NCBI GenBank assembly: GCA_023664605.1
Contig: JAMPFF010000002.1
Location: 248,001 to 312,000 of the forward strand
From: Clostridium sp.
GTDB taxonomy: Bacteria > Bacillota > Clostridia > Lachnospirales > Lachnospiraceae
DNA: 64,000 nt
Direction: 5' to 3'
Every line of letters begins with the position of its first letter. Position 1 is the first letter of the stretch. This document shows positions 9,392 through 18,553 of the stretch, piece after piece. The notes under the pieces are model-generated. The model was not told where the DNA came from and searched no databases. It saw only the letters and a list, made by a program, of their open reading frames with translations. The position numbers were made by a program, and so were the translations under genes.

Positions 9392-10990
9392 ATGAGTGAA
9401 AAGTATGATTTTAAGCAGATATCGGGTAGTAGCATTATGAGTAAGAAAGATATAAAATATTTCAAGAAATTTGGGAATTCCTTAGCTGACCAGATGGAAG
9501 TGGTGGCACGGGAAAGTAACCTTGATTCTCAAACTATGGAAGACTTTGAGGAACTTATAAATAATATTAATAATTTAACAGAGGATAACGAGAAATACTA
9601 TATTGTAGAGGGCGCACAATTAGCCTGTTCGGCGCAGATAAATGAGGAGCAGACTCTTATATGTAAGAATGGGGAAATTACGAGTATACCAAAAATGAAT
9701 GTAGAAAATGAAAAAGGGGGAACAGAGTCGCTATCACAGTTGCGGATTCCAGAGGACAGAGCAGCCACATATAGTATACGGAAACCAGCAGTTGTTACAG
9801 ATGCAAAGGGAGGAATACGAGATGAGATACACAAAAAATTATGGGAAAAGGAAAACGAGGAAGGGTTGAATATTATCAGTTTCGGTAATTGTCCATATAT
9901 ACCAGATAGCTTAGAATTAGGAGATATAGCGAAAGAATTATATAACAGTACTCCCGCTTTAAAAAGAAGTGCATCAATAATTGAAATAGAAGAGAAAATG
10001 GCAGAGACAATTGAGCAGGGATATGGAACCTGCTATTGTTGTATGAATTTGGAATCTGAATGGGAAAATCTTCCAACGGGATTCTATTTGGATGAGGGAA
10101 AGTTTAAGTATGTTAGAACAAATAAAGAGTCTGAACAGCTCTCTGATAGAGTAGAAGCAATTAATATGATGTCTATGATTTTTTGTAAACGTGGAGGGAT
10201 AATTACGCCGCTTCATTCAGGGCAGATTATTGATAAAGGCATAGAAGATATCTTTACAGATGTAGAGAAAAAATTGAAAGAAAAATTTCCTCAAACGTTT
10301 GATTATGATAATTGGTCCGAAGGACAGAAAAGCTGTGCAAGAGTACTATGGGAGAGACTATATGCTGATGGAAAGGGGGATTTTGATGCTTATTTTGTTG
10401 CAGGTATGATTGGGAATATGTTTGGGGAAGCGGTCTGTGGTCAACTGCAATATGAGGATGATGGAGTGTGGGAGCAATACGATAATACATGTCATAGTGG
10501 AATGATTATTACAAATCTTACTCAGGCATATGCTGCATGCTTTAATGCATCTGATAATATGGGTATAGGAATGTTTCAATTTAGTAATTATGATGTTAAG
10601 AAAATACTTTATGGCAATTATAGTGAGCAATTTAATGAATATGGTACATTAGGTATAGAGCAATTAATAAATGCTGAGGTGAAAACTATACAAGAGGAAT
10701 TAAATGGAAAAAAAGAATATGTATATAGTGATTATCAGGAGGCTGCGCAGGATGCTAATAATGTGGGTGATGTCATAACTTTTTCGACAGCTGTTTTTTT
10801 TAGAGAATATGAAGTTGGAAGTGGTTATCGGAAAGTAGATGCAGATACTTATTTGATAGACCCAAGTGTATGGGATGAGGCCGAAGCTGCAGAAATAATT
10901 GAAAAAGTGCCGTCAATTTGTCAAAGAGTTATAGCTGCTAAAGTAGTGTTTGAGGAATTTACGAAAGTGGAGGAGGATGATATTAAATGA
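9392..10990 (+). CDS. PAAR-like (DUF4280) protein with C-terminal phage-tail-lysozyme-like effector domain
   Basis: Residues ~70-280 show the Cys-rich DUF4280/PAAR-like pattern: GAQLACS near 74, FGNCPYI, GYGTCYCCMN near 211 and MIFCKRGGIITPLHSGQ near 262. Such proteins cap VgrG-type spikes. From about 300 the sequence follows phage-tail lysozymes: VAGMIGNMFGEA places Glu346 where family members have the catalytic Glu of GNxxxES, and GIGMFQFS at 391-398 matches their GxGxxQW block. I infer a spike-tip cargo that cleaves peptidoglycan. It has a strong AAGGGGG site, is more AT-rich than the upstream genes, and overlaps the next gene by ATGA. Confidence 0.75.
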   Translation: MSEKYDFKQISGSSIMSKKDIKYFKKFGNSLADQMEVVARESNLDSQTMEDFEELINNINNLTEDNEKYYIVEGAQLACSAQINEEQTLICKNGEITSIPKMNVENEKGGTESLSQLRIPEDRAATYSIRKPAVVTDAKGGIRDEIHKKLWEKENEEGLNIISFGNCPYIPDSLELGDIAKELYNSTPALKRSASIIEIEEKMAETIEQGYGTCYCCMNLESEWENLPTGFYLDEGKFKYVRTNKESEQLSDRVEAINMMSMIFCKRGGIITPLHSGQIIDKGIEDIFTDVEKKLKEKFPQTFDYDNWSEGQKSCARVLWERLYADGKGDFDAYFVAGMIGNMFGEAVCGQLQYEDDGVWEQYDNTCHSGMIITNLTQAYAACFNASDNMGIGMFQFSNYDVKKILYGNYSEQFNEYGTLGIEQLINAEVKTIQEELNGKKEYVYSDYQEAAQDANNVGDVITFSTAVFFREYEVGSGYRKVDADTYLIDPSVWDEAEAAEIIEKVPSICQRVIAAKVVFEEFTKVEEDDIK

Positions 10991-12048
10991 AAAAAATGAT
11001 AAATGTTATTGCTGTTATGGTTTTAATAGGAAGTGTTTATTTATATGTAACAGCGTTCGATTTTTCTAAAAAAAACGAACCGGTTTCCCTTGGTTTACAG
11101 ACAGAGTCAAATGAAGAAGAAAAAAGTTATTCTGATACATGGATAAAAGAACATGTAATGGGAATAGAGGTTGGATACAATGACTATGTAACGCAGAATG
11201 ATATTAAGCAGATTGGACAGATGCAGAATTTGAAGCAGTTGGATATTTACATTTCAGAAGAAGTTGAGGTTGACTTATCACCTCTTAAAAATCTGATGGA
11301 ATTAGAAAAATTGAATATTTTTATATATGGAACAGTGGATTTGTCATTTTTAGAAAATATGAGTCAATTAAGGGAGTTATATATTCAAGTGAGCAATGAA
11401 CCGATTGATTTATCGCCGCTTGGCAGTCTGGTTCGATTAAGGAAATTGGAAATGACAGCTATATTGGCTAGTAGTCAGGATGTTTCTTTTTTGAAAAATA
11501 TGAATCAATTAAAGGAGATATCTATCTGGAAGTGGTGTGAATTAGAAGATTTATCCGTATTCTCAAATATGCCATATTTACAGGAATTAATAGTTTCCTA
11601 TGTAGAGGATGTTGACTTAAATTATTTGTCAGAATGCAAAAATTTAGAAAGACTTAAAATTATCGGAGGGAACATCAGAAATGCGAAAGGACTTACTGAT
11701 TTAGTGCATTTAGAATCTCTTTATCTGTATGATAATAGTTGGGATATAGAAAAATCGGCGTTTGATCTTGATTCATTGTCTAAGATGATAGGATTGAAAA
11801 CAATAGATTTAGCATATATCAATGTGAATGATATCAGTCCATTAGCCGGATTAAAATGTTTGCGCTCCATTTTGTTGGTGGAGACGGGTATTAGTGATAT
11901 TTTACCATTAAAAAGTTTGGGGAGACTGGAATCACTGTACATATATGGAAATGAAAGTGAGCAGGTAAAGGAGCAGGCAGAGGAATATTTTAGTGAGCTG
12001 CAATGTGTGGAAGTTACAGAGCATATACCAAATGGGTTTTTATTGTAG
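10987..12048 (+). CDS. Membrane-anchored leucine-rich-repeat protein, putative immunity protein
   Basis: An N-terminal hydrophobic segment (residues 4-24) has no lipobox and probably anchors the protein outside the membrane. From about residue 70 there are some ten leucine-rich repeats of bacterial internalin spacing, such as LKQLDIYI, LEKLNIFI, LRELYIQV and LESLYLYD, with conserved DLSPL and DISPLAGL turns. The start overlaps the stop of the lysozyme-like effector gene, so the two are translationally coupled. That arrangement, plus exterior location, suggests it protects the producer from the effector. LRR proteins bind many ligands, so the role remains inferred. Confidence 0.75.
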   Translation: MKKMINVIAVMVLIGSVYLYVTAFDFSKKNEPVSLGLQTESNEEEKSYSDTWIKEHVMGIEVGYNDYVTQNDIKQIGQMQNLKQLDIYISEEVEVDLSPLKNLMELEKLNIFIYGTVDLSFLENMSQLRELYIQVSNEPIDLSPLGSLVRLRKLEMTAILASSQDVSFLKNMNQLKEISIWKWCELEDLSVFSNMPYLQELIVSYVEDVDLNYLSECKNLERLKIIGGNIRNAKGLTDLVHLESLYLYDNSWDIEKSAFDLDSLSKMIGLKTIDLAYINVNDISPLAGLKCLRSILLVETGISDILPLKSLGRLESLYIYGNESEQVKEQAEEYFSELQCVEVTEHIPNGFLL

Positions 12049-12113
12049 TTATGAAATAAATGTTTCGTGAAAATATGTCAAATCCAATGGCAAAGAAGAA
12101 GGAACGAAAGATT

Positions 12114-12899
12114 ATGCAACACATCTACCCCGCCTTTGAACGCGGAAGAATCATGAAAAAAGAATTATTATGGGCGCTTAGGGATTATTCCTATTCGGCG
12201 CTGCAGTTACAATATGCCGATTATCCGGACGGAATCATTTCAGGGTGCGGAATACGAATAGAGGATGACTCTCTATGTGTGAAGCCGGGTATTATAAAAT
12301 GTCAGGATTTTATTTTCCTGATTACGGAAGAAGAAAAAATAGAGTATTCCTCGACAGAATCTCTTGTCAGTCTGAAATTTCGCCTGATAGAGAGGGAAGT
12401 TTTGGCTGATTATATCAGGTATGTAACGGAATTTGTCTTAGATGAAAACCTCGAACGGAAAGAAAATGAACTGGAAGTGTGCCGGTTTAAGCTAAAAGAG
12501 GGCGCCAGACTCAGGACAGAGTATAAAGATTTCTTTGATATTGAGACAGAGTATGACACTGTAAATCTTGCCAATGCTACATGGACGTCAGTCGGAGGAA
12601 ATACGCTTTCCAAAGAGATTACAGACTATTTTGCGAAGAAAGTTTTGGAATGTGAGAATGCGGATGATAAGGATATCCGCTTTGCCTATCTTTTGCTTCA
12701 AAGTAAAGAGGCTGTAAACTTTGAAATGATAAAAGATTATATTTTCAGAAAGACAGGAGGAAAAGAGAGCGGAATATCCATGAATAGCGAAACGGCTTTT
12801 CAAAAACTCGAAGAAATTCTGGAGGGAATCAGGCGGGGAACGGATATTTACGGACAGGGAAAAGCAAGGCAGGATAACAGGATGATTGTTTTGGATTAG
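12114..12899 (+). CDS. Unidentified CIS structural protein candidate
   Basis: Begins MQHIYPAFERGR and contains GIISGCGIRIEDDSLCVKPG near residue 45, a pattern reminiscent of the N-terminal adaptor region of phage tail-fibre or baseplate proteins. The rest is helical and acidic. Start 12114 is preferred over 12060 because AAGGAACG lies ten bases upstream and because the degraded copy at 22076-22335 begins at the equivalent codon. It sits directly before the first VgrG gene. A connector between baseplate and spike is a possible role. The family is not recognised. Confidence 0.75.
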   Translation: MQHIYPAFERGRIMKKELLWALRDYSYSALQLQYADYPDGIISGCGIRIEDDSLCVKPGIIKCQDFIFLITEEEKIEYSSTESLVSLKFRLIEREVLADYIRYVTEFVLDENLERKENELEVCRFKLKEGARLRTEYKDFFDIETEYDTVNLANATWTSVGGNTLSKEITDYFAKKVLECENADDKDIRFAYLLLQSKEAVNFEMIKDYIFRKTGGKESGISMNSETAFQKLEEILEGIRRGTDIYGQGKARQDNRMIVLD

Positions 12900-12920
12900 T
12901 CCACGAGGAGGATGAACACA

Positions 12921-14516
12921 ATGGCGGACAGAATAACTTATGAACAACTGAGAGTTGGCAGCAGATTTACGTTTTTAACAATACATAAGTGCAGTATACA
13001 TGAAAGATATGGTGAACATACAAGGGCGGAAGTCAGTGGGATTGTAAAGGGAGAGGATGTTAAGGCGGTTCTTTCCGATATCTCGGACGAGAAGTTGGAA
13101 ATATACAGTCAAAATGAAGATGGAAGCAGGAAAATCCTTTTTATCGGCGTTATACAGTGTGTCAGACTCGAAGAAGAAGGACAGTACGCCATTTTACATC
13201 TGAATGCCGTTTCCTATACATGGAAGATGGATATAGAAAAAAAATCAAGGTCTTTTCAGAAATTAGCCCTGACCTATCAGGATGTGGTACAGGCTGTTGC
13301 CGGGGAATATGGAGCGGACGTAAGATGGAACATGGCAGACAGAAACTTACAGTATCCGCTGGTTCAGTATCAGGAAACGGATTATAACTTCATAAAGCGG
13401 ATATTGAGTCATTTATGGGGCAGGATTACGGCAGAGAGTTCCGAATCCGGTGCAGAGATATGTTTTTATGCGGGAATGCGAGATGGGAAAAGCAGGGGAG
13501 CTGTTGATTTGAAGCAATATGCCCATACGACGCTTCCTTTCAGGGATGGGAACAGGATAGATACGGGCCGGAAGAAACAGCAGATTGGATATGAGATTTG
13601 CGATATGGACTTTATGGAAACCGGGGATATGCTGCATATTCAGGGAAAGAACTTATATGTGATGGAAGCGGAATCGGTTCTGGAAGATAACATGTTAAAC
13701 TGTACCTGCCGGGTATTTCCCGAAGAATGTTTTGAAGCGGAGAAAATACCGGCGGACACTTTAAGGGGAACTGTTATAACCGGAACGATTCTGGAAACCG
13801 GACAGGAGAAAGTAAAGCTGCATCTGGATATAGACAAGGAGCAGACAGTCTCTGAAGCTTATCGGTTCTCATGGAAACCGATTACCGGAAACCTGTTTTA
13901 TTGTATGCCAGAGACAGGTACGAAAGCGGCGCTGTATTTTGATAAAAATGATGAGAATGATACAAGGGTAATCTATAATGTCCGGGAAAACGGAGAGGAA
14001 TGCGGGGAACTTGCAGATTATAGCGACCGCTATTTCACAACTGATAATAGTAAGCGAATGTATTTGAAGCCGTCTGAGATGGGGCTGTTGAATATGACAG
14101 GACAGAATGCGGAAATAGCGATGAAAGACGCTTCTCTTATCGATATGAAGACAAGCAATCAGATATCCATTTTGGCGGAGGGCCAGGTGGAATTGAAAGG
14201 AAAAGAAGTGACATTCACTGCGCCAAAGGAAGCCACATTAGTGAGAAAAGACATCCTATCCCCTACCGTTATCAATATGTGCAATGCTTTTGATGCGATT
14301 GGCTGTACGGGTAATTTTGCATCGACGGCGCCGCAGGTAAAAGAAAAGAAGAAAAAGGCGGCGGTTTCCAGCCAAAAGATGGAGACATACTCATTAAATG
14401 GAGCAGTAAATACTATTTTGTCTAATATTCCGGCAGATGATTTGGAAAGCCCGATTATGGAGGCGGTAGCGGGAAGTATGCCTGTTGTCAGTAAAATCAG
14501 GCGCATCCAATCTTAA
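12921..14516 (+). CDS. VgrG-type spike protein 1 (phage late-control D / gp27-gp5-like)
   Basis: A divergent VgrG of about 531 residues. YQETDYNFIKRIL near residue 150 is the hallmark of the gp27-like hub (Q-x-S/T-D-W/Y-x-F-L/I). An OB-fold-like gp5 segment lies near 285-370, followed by a short beta-helical region (MKDASLIDMKTSNQISI, QVELKGKEVTFTAP) and a basic C-terminal tail of ~80 residues. Spike trimers plug the tube and carry PAAR tips. GAGGAGG at 12905-12911 fixes the start at ATG 12921; the ATG at 12912 is too close. Paralogous to the protein at 17132-18532. Confidence 0.87.
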   Translation: MADRITYEQLRVGSRFTFLTIHKCSIHERYGEHTRAEVSGIVKGEDVKAVLSDISDEKLEIYSQNEDGSRKILFIGVIQCVRLEEEGQYAILHLNAVSYTWKMDIEKKSRSFQKLALTYQDVVQAVAGEYGADVRWNMADRNLQYPLVQYQETDYNFIKRILSHLWGRITAESSESGAEICFYAGMRDGKSRGAVDLKQYAHTTLPFRDGNRIDTGRKKQQIGYEICDMDFMETGDMLHIQGKNLYVMEAESVLEDNMLNCTCRVFPEECFEAEKIPADTLRGTVITGTILETGQEKVKLHLDIDKEQTVSEAYRFSWKPITGNLFYCMPETGTKAALYFDKNDENDTRVIYNVRENGEECGELADYSDRYFTTDNSKRMYLKPSEMGLLNMTGQNAEIAMKDASLIDMKTSNQISILAEGQVELKGKEVTFTAPKEATLVRKDILSPTVINMCNAFDAIGCTGNFASTAPQVKEKKKKAAVSSQKMETYSLNGAVNTILSNIPADDLESPIMEAVAGSMPVVSKIRRIQS

Positions 14517-14547
14517 AGAAACATATGTAAGAAAGGAAAATGAGGAA

Positions 14548-14745
14548 ATGAGTGAGAGCGTTAAAGTTGGCGGTATTGGGAAAAATCCGGCGATTGATAA
14601 GATAAACCGCCTGAATGGAATAGATGTGAAAAATTATGCTGTTGACAGGATGGAACAGCTTTTGGAAACGGGAATTTCATCTAAAAACAGGGCATATACA
14701 AAGGATGTTCCAATAGACTTTAGTAAAGCGGCATGGAGAGGATGA
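14548..14745 (+). CDS. Small unidentified protein (65 aa) of the spike operon
   Basis: A short hydrophilic protein starting MSESVKVGG, with a Gly/Lys-rich N-terminus and no membrane span. A longer frame begins at 14485 inside the VgrG gene, but AAAGGAAAATGAGG just before 14548 supports the shorter form. It lies 31 bases after VgrG1 and directly before the gene at 14751. It could be a spike-tip or adaptor peptide. Nothing in the sequence identifies it. Confidence 0.6.
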   Translation: MSESVKVGGIGKNPAIDKINRLNGIDVKNYAVDRMEQLLETGISSKNRAYTKDVPIDFSKAAWRG

Positions 14746-14750
14746 AATCA

Positions 14751-15317
14751 GTGGAGAGAGCAGAAGATGACGAAAAGAAAAGCAAATGGCAGGAAATAAA
14801 TTGTCTGGATGACGAGGTGATTTTGAAACTTCCGGAAGACTGGAAAAAACCGACGGATGAAGTAATCGCAAAGAAATTCCCGTATCATTCAAAACCACAG
14901 GAAATATTTGCGGATTTGCAAAAAAAGAAAATAATCACGTTTAATTTATTGGACAAGCAGTTACCGGATGAACAGGTATATCCGGCAATAAAGGAGATGC
15001 AAAGATTAATCAACCGTTTATATCCGGAAAGCATCCGTAAAGAAGCGAGGCTGTTTAAAGTAGAAGCAGGAATGTCAGGCAGGTTTACGTTTATTACCGG
15101 AGGCATGGAATACGACACAGCGCATTGTATGTTTATTCTGCCTGTCAATGAAAGAATGATGTTTGGGAGTTATCACTTTCCTCTCGAGGAAATGGCGGAA
15201 GAGGAAGCAGTTCTTTTAGATATACTTAGGAGCATATGCGTAATAAGCAGTACGGAGGATGAGGCGGAAAACTATGAAAGAACCGGAATACATAGACAGC
15301 GTAATACTCGCGCTTAG
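14751..15317 (+). CDS. Unidentified protein, possible DcrB/Mog1-fold effector chaperone 1
   Basis: About 188 residues. The pattern of an N-terminal strand (VILKLPEDW), mixed alpha/beta middle and terminal helix (LLDILRSICVI) resembles the small DcrB/DUF1795 fold used by type VI effector chaperones of the Eag type. The protein encoded next (15274-15864) is of similar length and layout. GGAGAGG at 14735-14741 lies nine bases before GTG 14751, the preferred start; ATG 14733 and ATG 14742 are badly placed. Location between spike and PAAR-effector genes is consistent with cargo loading. The fold assignment is a guess from pattern and needs structure comparison. Confidence 0.65.
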   Translation: MERAEDDEKKSKWQEINCLDDEVILKLPEDWKKPTDEVIAKKFPYHSKPQEIFADLQKKKIITFNLLDKQLPDEQVYPAIKEMQRLINRLYPESIRKEARLFKVEAGMSGRFTFITGGMEYDTAHCMFILPVNERMMFGSYHFPLEEMAEEEAVLLDILRSICVISSTEDEAENYERTGIHRQRNTRA

Positions 15318-15864
15318 AACAAAGTGCGAGGAAAAACAGGAAGAGCAGCAACAGATAAGCGATACAATTCCTATTGGCGTAAACAAGATATCACTTTATC
15401 GGGAAGAACTCTTTGGGGGAAAATGTTCTATGATGCTGCCGGAAATCATGTCAGATATGAATAGAAGATACAGAATGATAAAATATCGAAATCAGAACAG
15501 GCCACAGGTAATTAAAACAGATTTTGATAATGATGCGACTGTGACATTCAGTTTACTGCCAATGGCAGATAGAGAAAATGCACCGGATATTTCCGTCCAA
15601 ATGGAAAAAGTATATAGCGATATGAAGAAAGTCTGGAAACAGTATGTTTTTTATGACACAGGACAAGTAGAAGCAGGGGAGTTTGCGGTTGCGTGGATGG
15701 ATTTTCGTTCATTCTGCGTGGACGGAAGCATTTATAATCTGCTTTTTATGTTTCAGGCAGAAAAGCAGATAGTGTTAGGAAATTTTCATTGTAGTTTTCC
15801 GCAATATGATATATGGAAACCAGTGATATTGAAGCTGCTTACGACGGTACGGGTTAATCATTAA
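15274..15864 (+). CDS. Unidentified protein, possible DcrB/Mog1-fold effector chaperone 2
   Basis: About 196 residues, probably a distant paralogue of the preceding protein. A charged N-terminal helix is followed by strands (ATVTFSLLPMAD, EFAVAWMDFRSF, QIVLGNFHCSF) and a final helix ending in LLTTVRV. There is no signal peptide. Start 15274 has GAGGCGG six bases upstream. It overlaps the 3' end of the preceding gene by about 44 bases, so the pair is co-translated. As with its neighbour, a chaperone for PAAR-effector loading is an inference from position and fold-like pattern only. Confidence 0.65.
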   Translation: MKEPEYIDSVILALRTKCEEKQEEQQQISDTIPIGVNKISLYREELFGGKCSMMLPEIMSDMNRRYRMIKYRNQNRPQVIKTDFDNDATVTFSLLPMADRENAPDISVQMEKVYSDMKKVWKQYVFYDTGQVEAGEFAVAWMDFRSFCVDGSIYNLLFMFQAEKQIVLGNFHCSFPQYDIWKPVILKLLTTVRVNH

Positions 15865-15868
15865 TATT

Positions 15869-15949
15869 ATGCCAAAAGTGAATTATGAAACAGGAGCGGG
15901 AATGGAAAGCAGAGTTGTTATTGGTGGAAAGGTGGACATTAATTTATGA
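15869..15949 (+). CDS. Possible 26-residue microprotein or leader
   Basis: A tiny frame that ends in TGA overlapping the next gene's ATG. An internal ATG at 15902 has GGAG five bases upstream and would give a 15-residue product beginning MESRVVIGGKV, which recalls the N-terminus of the small protein at 14548. It could be a translational-coupling leader or a remnant. Low confidence. Confidence 0.25.
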   Translation: MPKVNYETGAGMESRVVIGGKVDINL

Positions 15950-16578
15950 AACAATATCATGACCGCAGACCGGAAATGCTGGAATTTCTACAGCCGCATA
16001 TGGAGGAAAGATTTAAAGAATCCTGCAGGCAGATACAGATAGAAATAGAGAAGAATGGACATGCCATCTGGGGCGAGTTAGAGGGGAAGATACAAGACCT
16101 TTTATTGTATGTCGAGGATATGCAGAAGCAGCATAGAAAAGGCGAAATAAAGTATTTTGTATGCAGTTTTCTACGTTACAGCCTTTATCTTGAGAGCCTG
16201 GAATTTTATCTATATGCCATGGATGAGGGATTTTATCTGGATGAACAGGCAACAGGAATCTATTATCGACCACAGTTTTTACAGGAATCCTATTTAGAAG
16301 ATTTGGATTATTTGTATAAGAGAGCGGCGGAAAAATTTATGCAGATACAGAAATGTGAGCTGTTTGATATCAAGGAAGAATATACGAAATATTATTATTC
16401 CATTATATATAGGATGATGGAGAGTGTTAGCGGACTAATCATGGAAGTGATAGCAGAGAGCGGAACTCTTTTAGTGGATGGGTTCAAAATTATTTATGGG
16501 GAATATATGGGAAATGCAACAGTTTTATATGCAAAGGGGGAATGCAGGGATGAAATACTTTCTGATAGAAACGGATGA
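15946..16578 (+). CDS. Unidentified helical protein of the spike operon
   Basis: A 210-residue, mostly alpha-helical soluble protein rich in Tyr, Glu and Leu, with no signal peptide or membrane segment. It overlaps the next gene by 29 bases and follows the two possible chaperones closely, so it is part of the spike transcript. I do not recognise it. An adaptor between VgrG2 and its PAAR effector is one possibility. Confidence 0.7.
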   Translation: MKQYHDRRPEMLEFLQPHMEERFKESCRQIQIEIEKNGHAIWGELEGKIQDLLLYVEDMQKQHRKGEIKYFVCSFLRYSLYLESLEFYLYAMDEGFYLDEQATGIYYRPQFLQESYLEDLDYLYKRAAEKFMQIQKCELFDIKEEYTKYYYSIIYRMMESVSGLIMEVIAESGTLLVDGFKIIYGEYMGNATVLYAKGECRDEILSDRNG

Positions 16579-17071
16579 AAAAAACAGAATTCCATATAAC
16601 ATCAATAAAAATCATGCAATCGATATCCGGATGCTGACAAGAGAAGATTTTGCCAGATTGCCGACGTGGAATATTGTAGAAATGGAATTTCCAAGTGAAG
16701 GATTCTTTCCGGATATGATATGCACCCCGTTTCTGTTATTATCTGAAATCTATATGAAAACGATAAAGATGTATCAGCCGAATATTCTTTTTAAAGGAAT
16801 CAAGCTATGGAATAAAGAGAGTGGTATCAATGCGACTTATATGCTGACAATTCTGGACAAAGCGGAATGTCTGTCTGATAAAACGCAGTTCAACTCTGTC
16901 GGAAACAGGATATTGAACCTGGTACTGGATAAAGAAAAAATTGCTTCAAAAGCAGTCTTTCGGTTTAAGGAATGTGATAAAAACGGCATCATCGGAAGAA
17001 TGGATTTTGTGGAAAGCCTTTTAAGGAGGGGAGTAAAGGGAATCAAACTGACTGAGATAGAAGCAGCATAG
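16550..17071 (+). CDS. Imm11 (DUF1629)-like protein
   Basis: The ~173-residue protein starts MKYFLIETDE. It follows the Imm11/DUF1629 layout: ILFKGIKLWNK near residue 80, a Leu-rich strand with ECLSDKTQFN near 105, LVLDKEKI near 125, and the C-terminal MDFVESLLRRGVKGIKLTEIE, which is the most typical part of that family. Imm11 proteins are immunity proteins of polymorphic toxins. Here the gene lies before VgrG2 inside the spike operon rather than after a toxin, so it may instead be a structural or adaptor relative. Start 16550 is preceded by GGGGGAATGCAGGG. Confidence 0.65.
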   Translation: MKYFLIETDEKNRIPYNINKNHAIDIRMLTREDFARLPTWNIVEMEFPSEGFFPDMICTPFLLLSEIYMKTIKMYQPNILFKGIKLWNKESGINATYMLTILDKAECLSDKTQFNSVGNRILNLVLDKEKIASKAVFRFKECDKNGIIGRMDFVESLLRRGVKGIKLTEIEAA

Positions 17072-17131
17072 AAATTTTACATAGAAATAAATCAACAGGC
17101 ATATTGATAAGATGTCGGAAAAGAGGTAATT

Positions 17132-18532
17132 ATGAGAGACTATCAGATTAAAATAGAACCATTTGCATACATAGCATTACAGGAATTTACAATCAACCGG
17201 ACGATAAATGAACATGCCAAAGCAACCCTCATCATGCGGATAAAAGATGAGTGGAAAGAAGAATATATGGGGATTTTGGCGGAAGAAACATGGGTGCGTA
17301 TAACAGGGATAGATAAAGCTGATGGGGGAGAAATTAACACGGTCTTATTCCACGGAATCGTGACAGGGTACTCTTTTTCTCAGGACGGCTATGAAACGCT
17401 TATGAAATTAGATATGACAAGCGGAACGATATTGATGGATTTAAAGCAGCATTTCAGAGTATTTCAGAGGGAAGAGACATTATGTGCGGATATCCACCGG
17501 AAAATAGCAGCAGCATATCCGGATAACCAAGTTCTTTGTACGGAGGGCGGGGAGGACAAAACAGAGGGTGTGCTTGTCCAGTTTCAGGAGACAGACTGGG
17601 AGTTTTTAAAGCGTCTGGCAGGAAGGACAGGCCTATATCTTGTGCCTGATGCTTTGAAAAAGGGAGTTAAATATACAATCGGTCTGCCGGAGGGTACGAA
17701 AAGGACAATAGAAACGGATAAGCTACAAACAAAACTGGATATTAATGAGTATATGGAAAAATCCCGCAACGGAATGACTTCCCTGCAGAGCGGAGATATG
17801 GTGGAACTGGTAATTGAAAGCAGAGAGATTTTTCAATTAGGAGATGCGGTTCCTTATAATGGAAAAGAATACTTTATCTGCAAAATACAGACTTCCTATC
17901 AGGGCGCGGAATGCAGTCATGCCTATTTTCTGCGGACAAAAGAGGCATTGAGGGTCTTGCCGATAGAAAACAAAGCGCAGCAGGGATGTTCTTTTGATGC
18001 GGTAATAACTGATGTAAACAAGGATAAAGTGCAGGTAGAGATTATGCAGGATGAATGGAAGGCAGCAGATGGGAAAAAATGGTTTTTATATTCTACCGTA
18101 TATTCCTCCGCTGATGGAACCGGCTGGTACTGTATGCCGGAAATCGGTGACAGTGTGCGCTTCTATGTTCCCGATAAATCGGAAAACAGCTTTATCCTCA
18201 GCGCGGTACATAAAGAAACTGACAGCGCAAGACAAAACCCTGACTATAAATCTCTGAAAACCAAGTATGGCAAAGAGATATTATTTACTCCGGATTCTAT
18301 TCTAATGACGAACAATAACGGAATGATGGTGGAACTCAATGACAGTGAGGGAATTACGATTGCAAGCGATAAGGATATTTTCATACAGGCGGATAGCAAC
18401 CTTACGATATCAAGTTCTGCCGCTTCCCTGTTAATTGCGGCGGATGATAAAGTGCAGGTAAAACAGGGCGGAACGACCATGACGTTAAGTGATGATATTT
18501 ATTTTACGGGCGGGGAGTTTAGGATACAGTAG
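17132..18532 (+). CDS. VgrG-type spike protein 2
   Basis: A 466-residue VgrG-like protein with QETDWEFLKRLAGRTGLYL near residue 150 (gp27-like hub), a gp5 OB-fold segment near 290-370 (DAVITDVNKDKVQVEIM, GWYCMPEIGDSVRFYVP), and a terminal beta-helix of short repeats (GITIASDKDIFIQADSNLTI, then MTLSDDIYF). It shares length to the hub motif with VgrG1 but has a cleaner beta-helix end and no basic tail. The PAAR-like effector gene follows 21 bases later, so this spike most likely carries that tip. Start 17132 follows AAAAGAGG. Confidence 0.9.
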   Translation: MRDYQIKIEPFAYIALQEFTINRTINEHAKATLIMRIKDEWKEEYMGILAEETWVRITGIDKADGGEINTVLFHGIVTGYSFSQDGYETLMKLDMTSGTILMDLKQHFRVFQREETLCADIHRKIAAAYPDNQVLCTEGGEDKTEGVLVQFQETDWEFLKRLAGRTGLYLVPDALKKGVKYTIGLPEGTKRTIETDKLQTKLDINEYMEKSRNGMTSLQSGDMVELVIESREIFQLGDAVPYNGKEYFICKIQTSYQGAECSHAYFLRTKEALRVLPIENKAQQGCSFDAVITDVNKDKVQVEIMQDEWKAADGKKWFLYSTVYSSADGTGWYCMPEIGDSVRFYVPDKSENSFILSAVHKETDSARQNPDYKSLKTKYGKEILFTPDSILMTNNNGMMVELNDSEGITIASDKDIFIQADSNLTISSSAASLLIAADDKVQVKQGGTTMTLSDDIYFTGGEFRIQ

Positions 18533-18553
18533 GAAAATATGGAGGACGGATGT

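Noticed and set aside
12060-12113. Upstream start for the gene at 12114
   Set aside because: No ribosome site before 12060, and the degraded copy begins at the codon equivalent to 12114.
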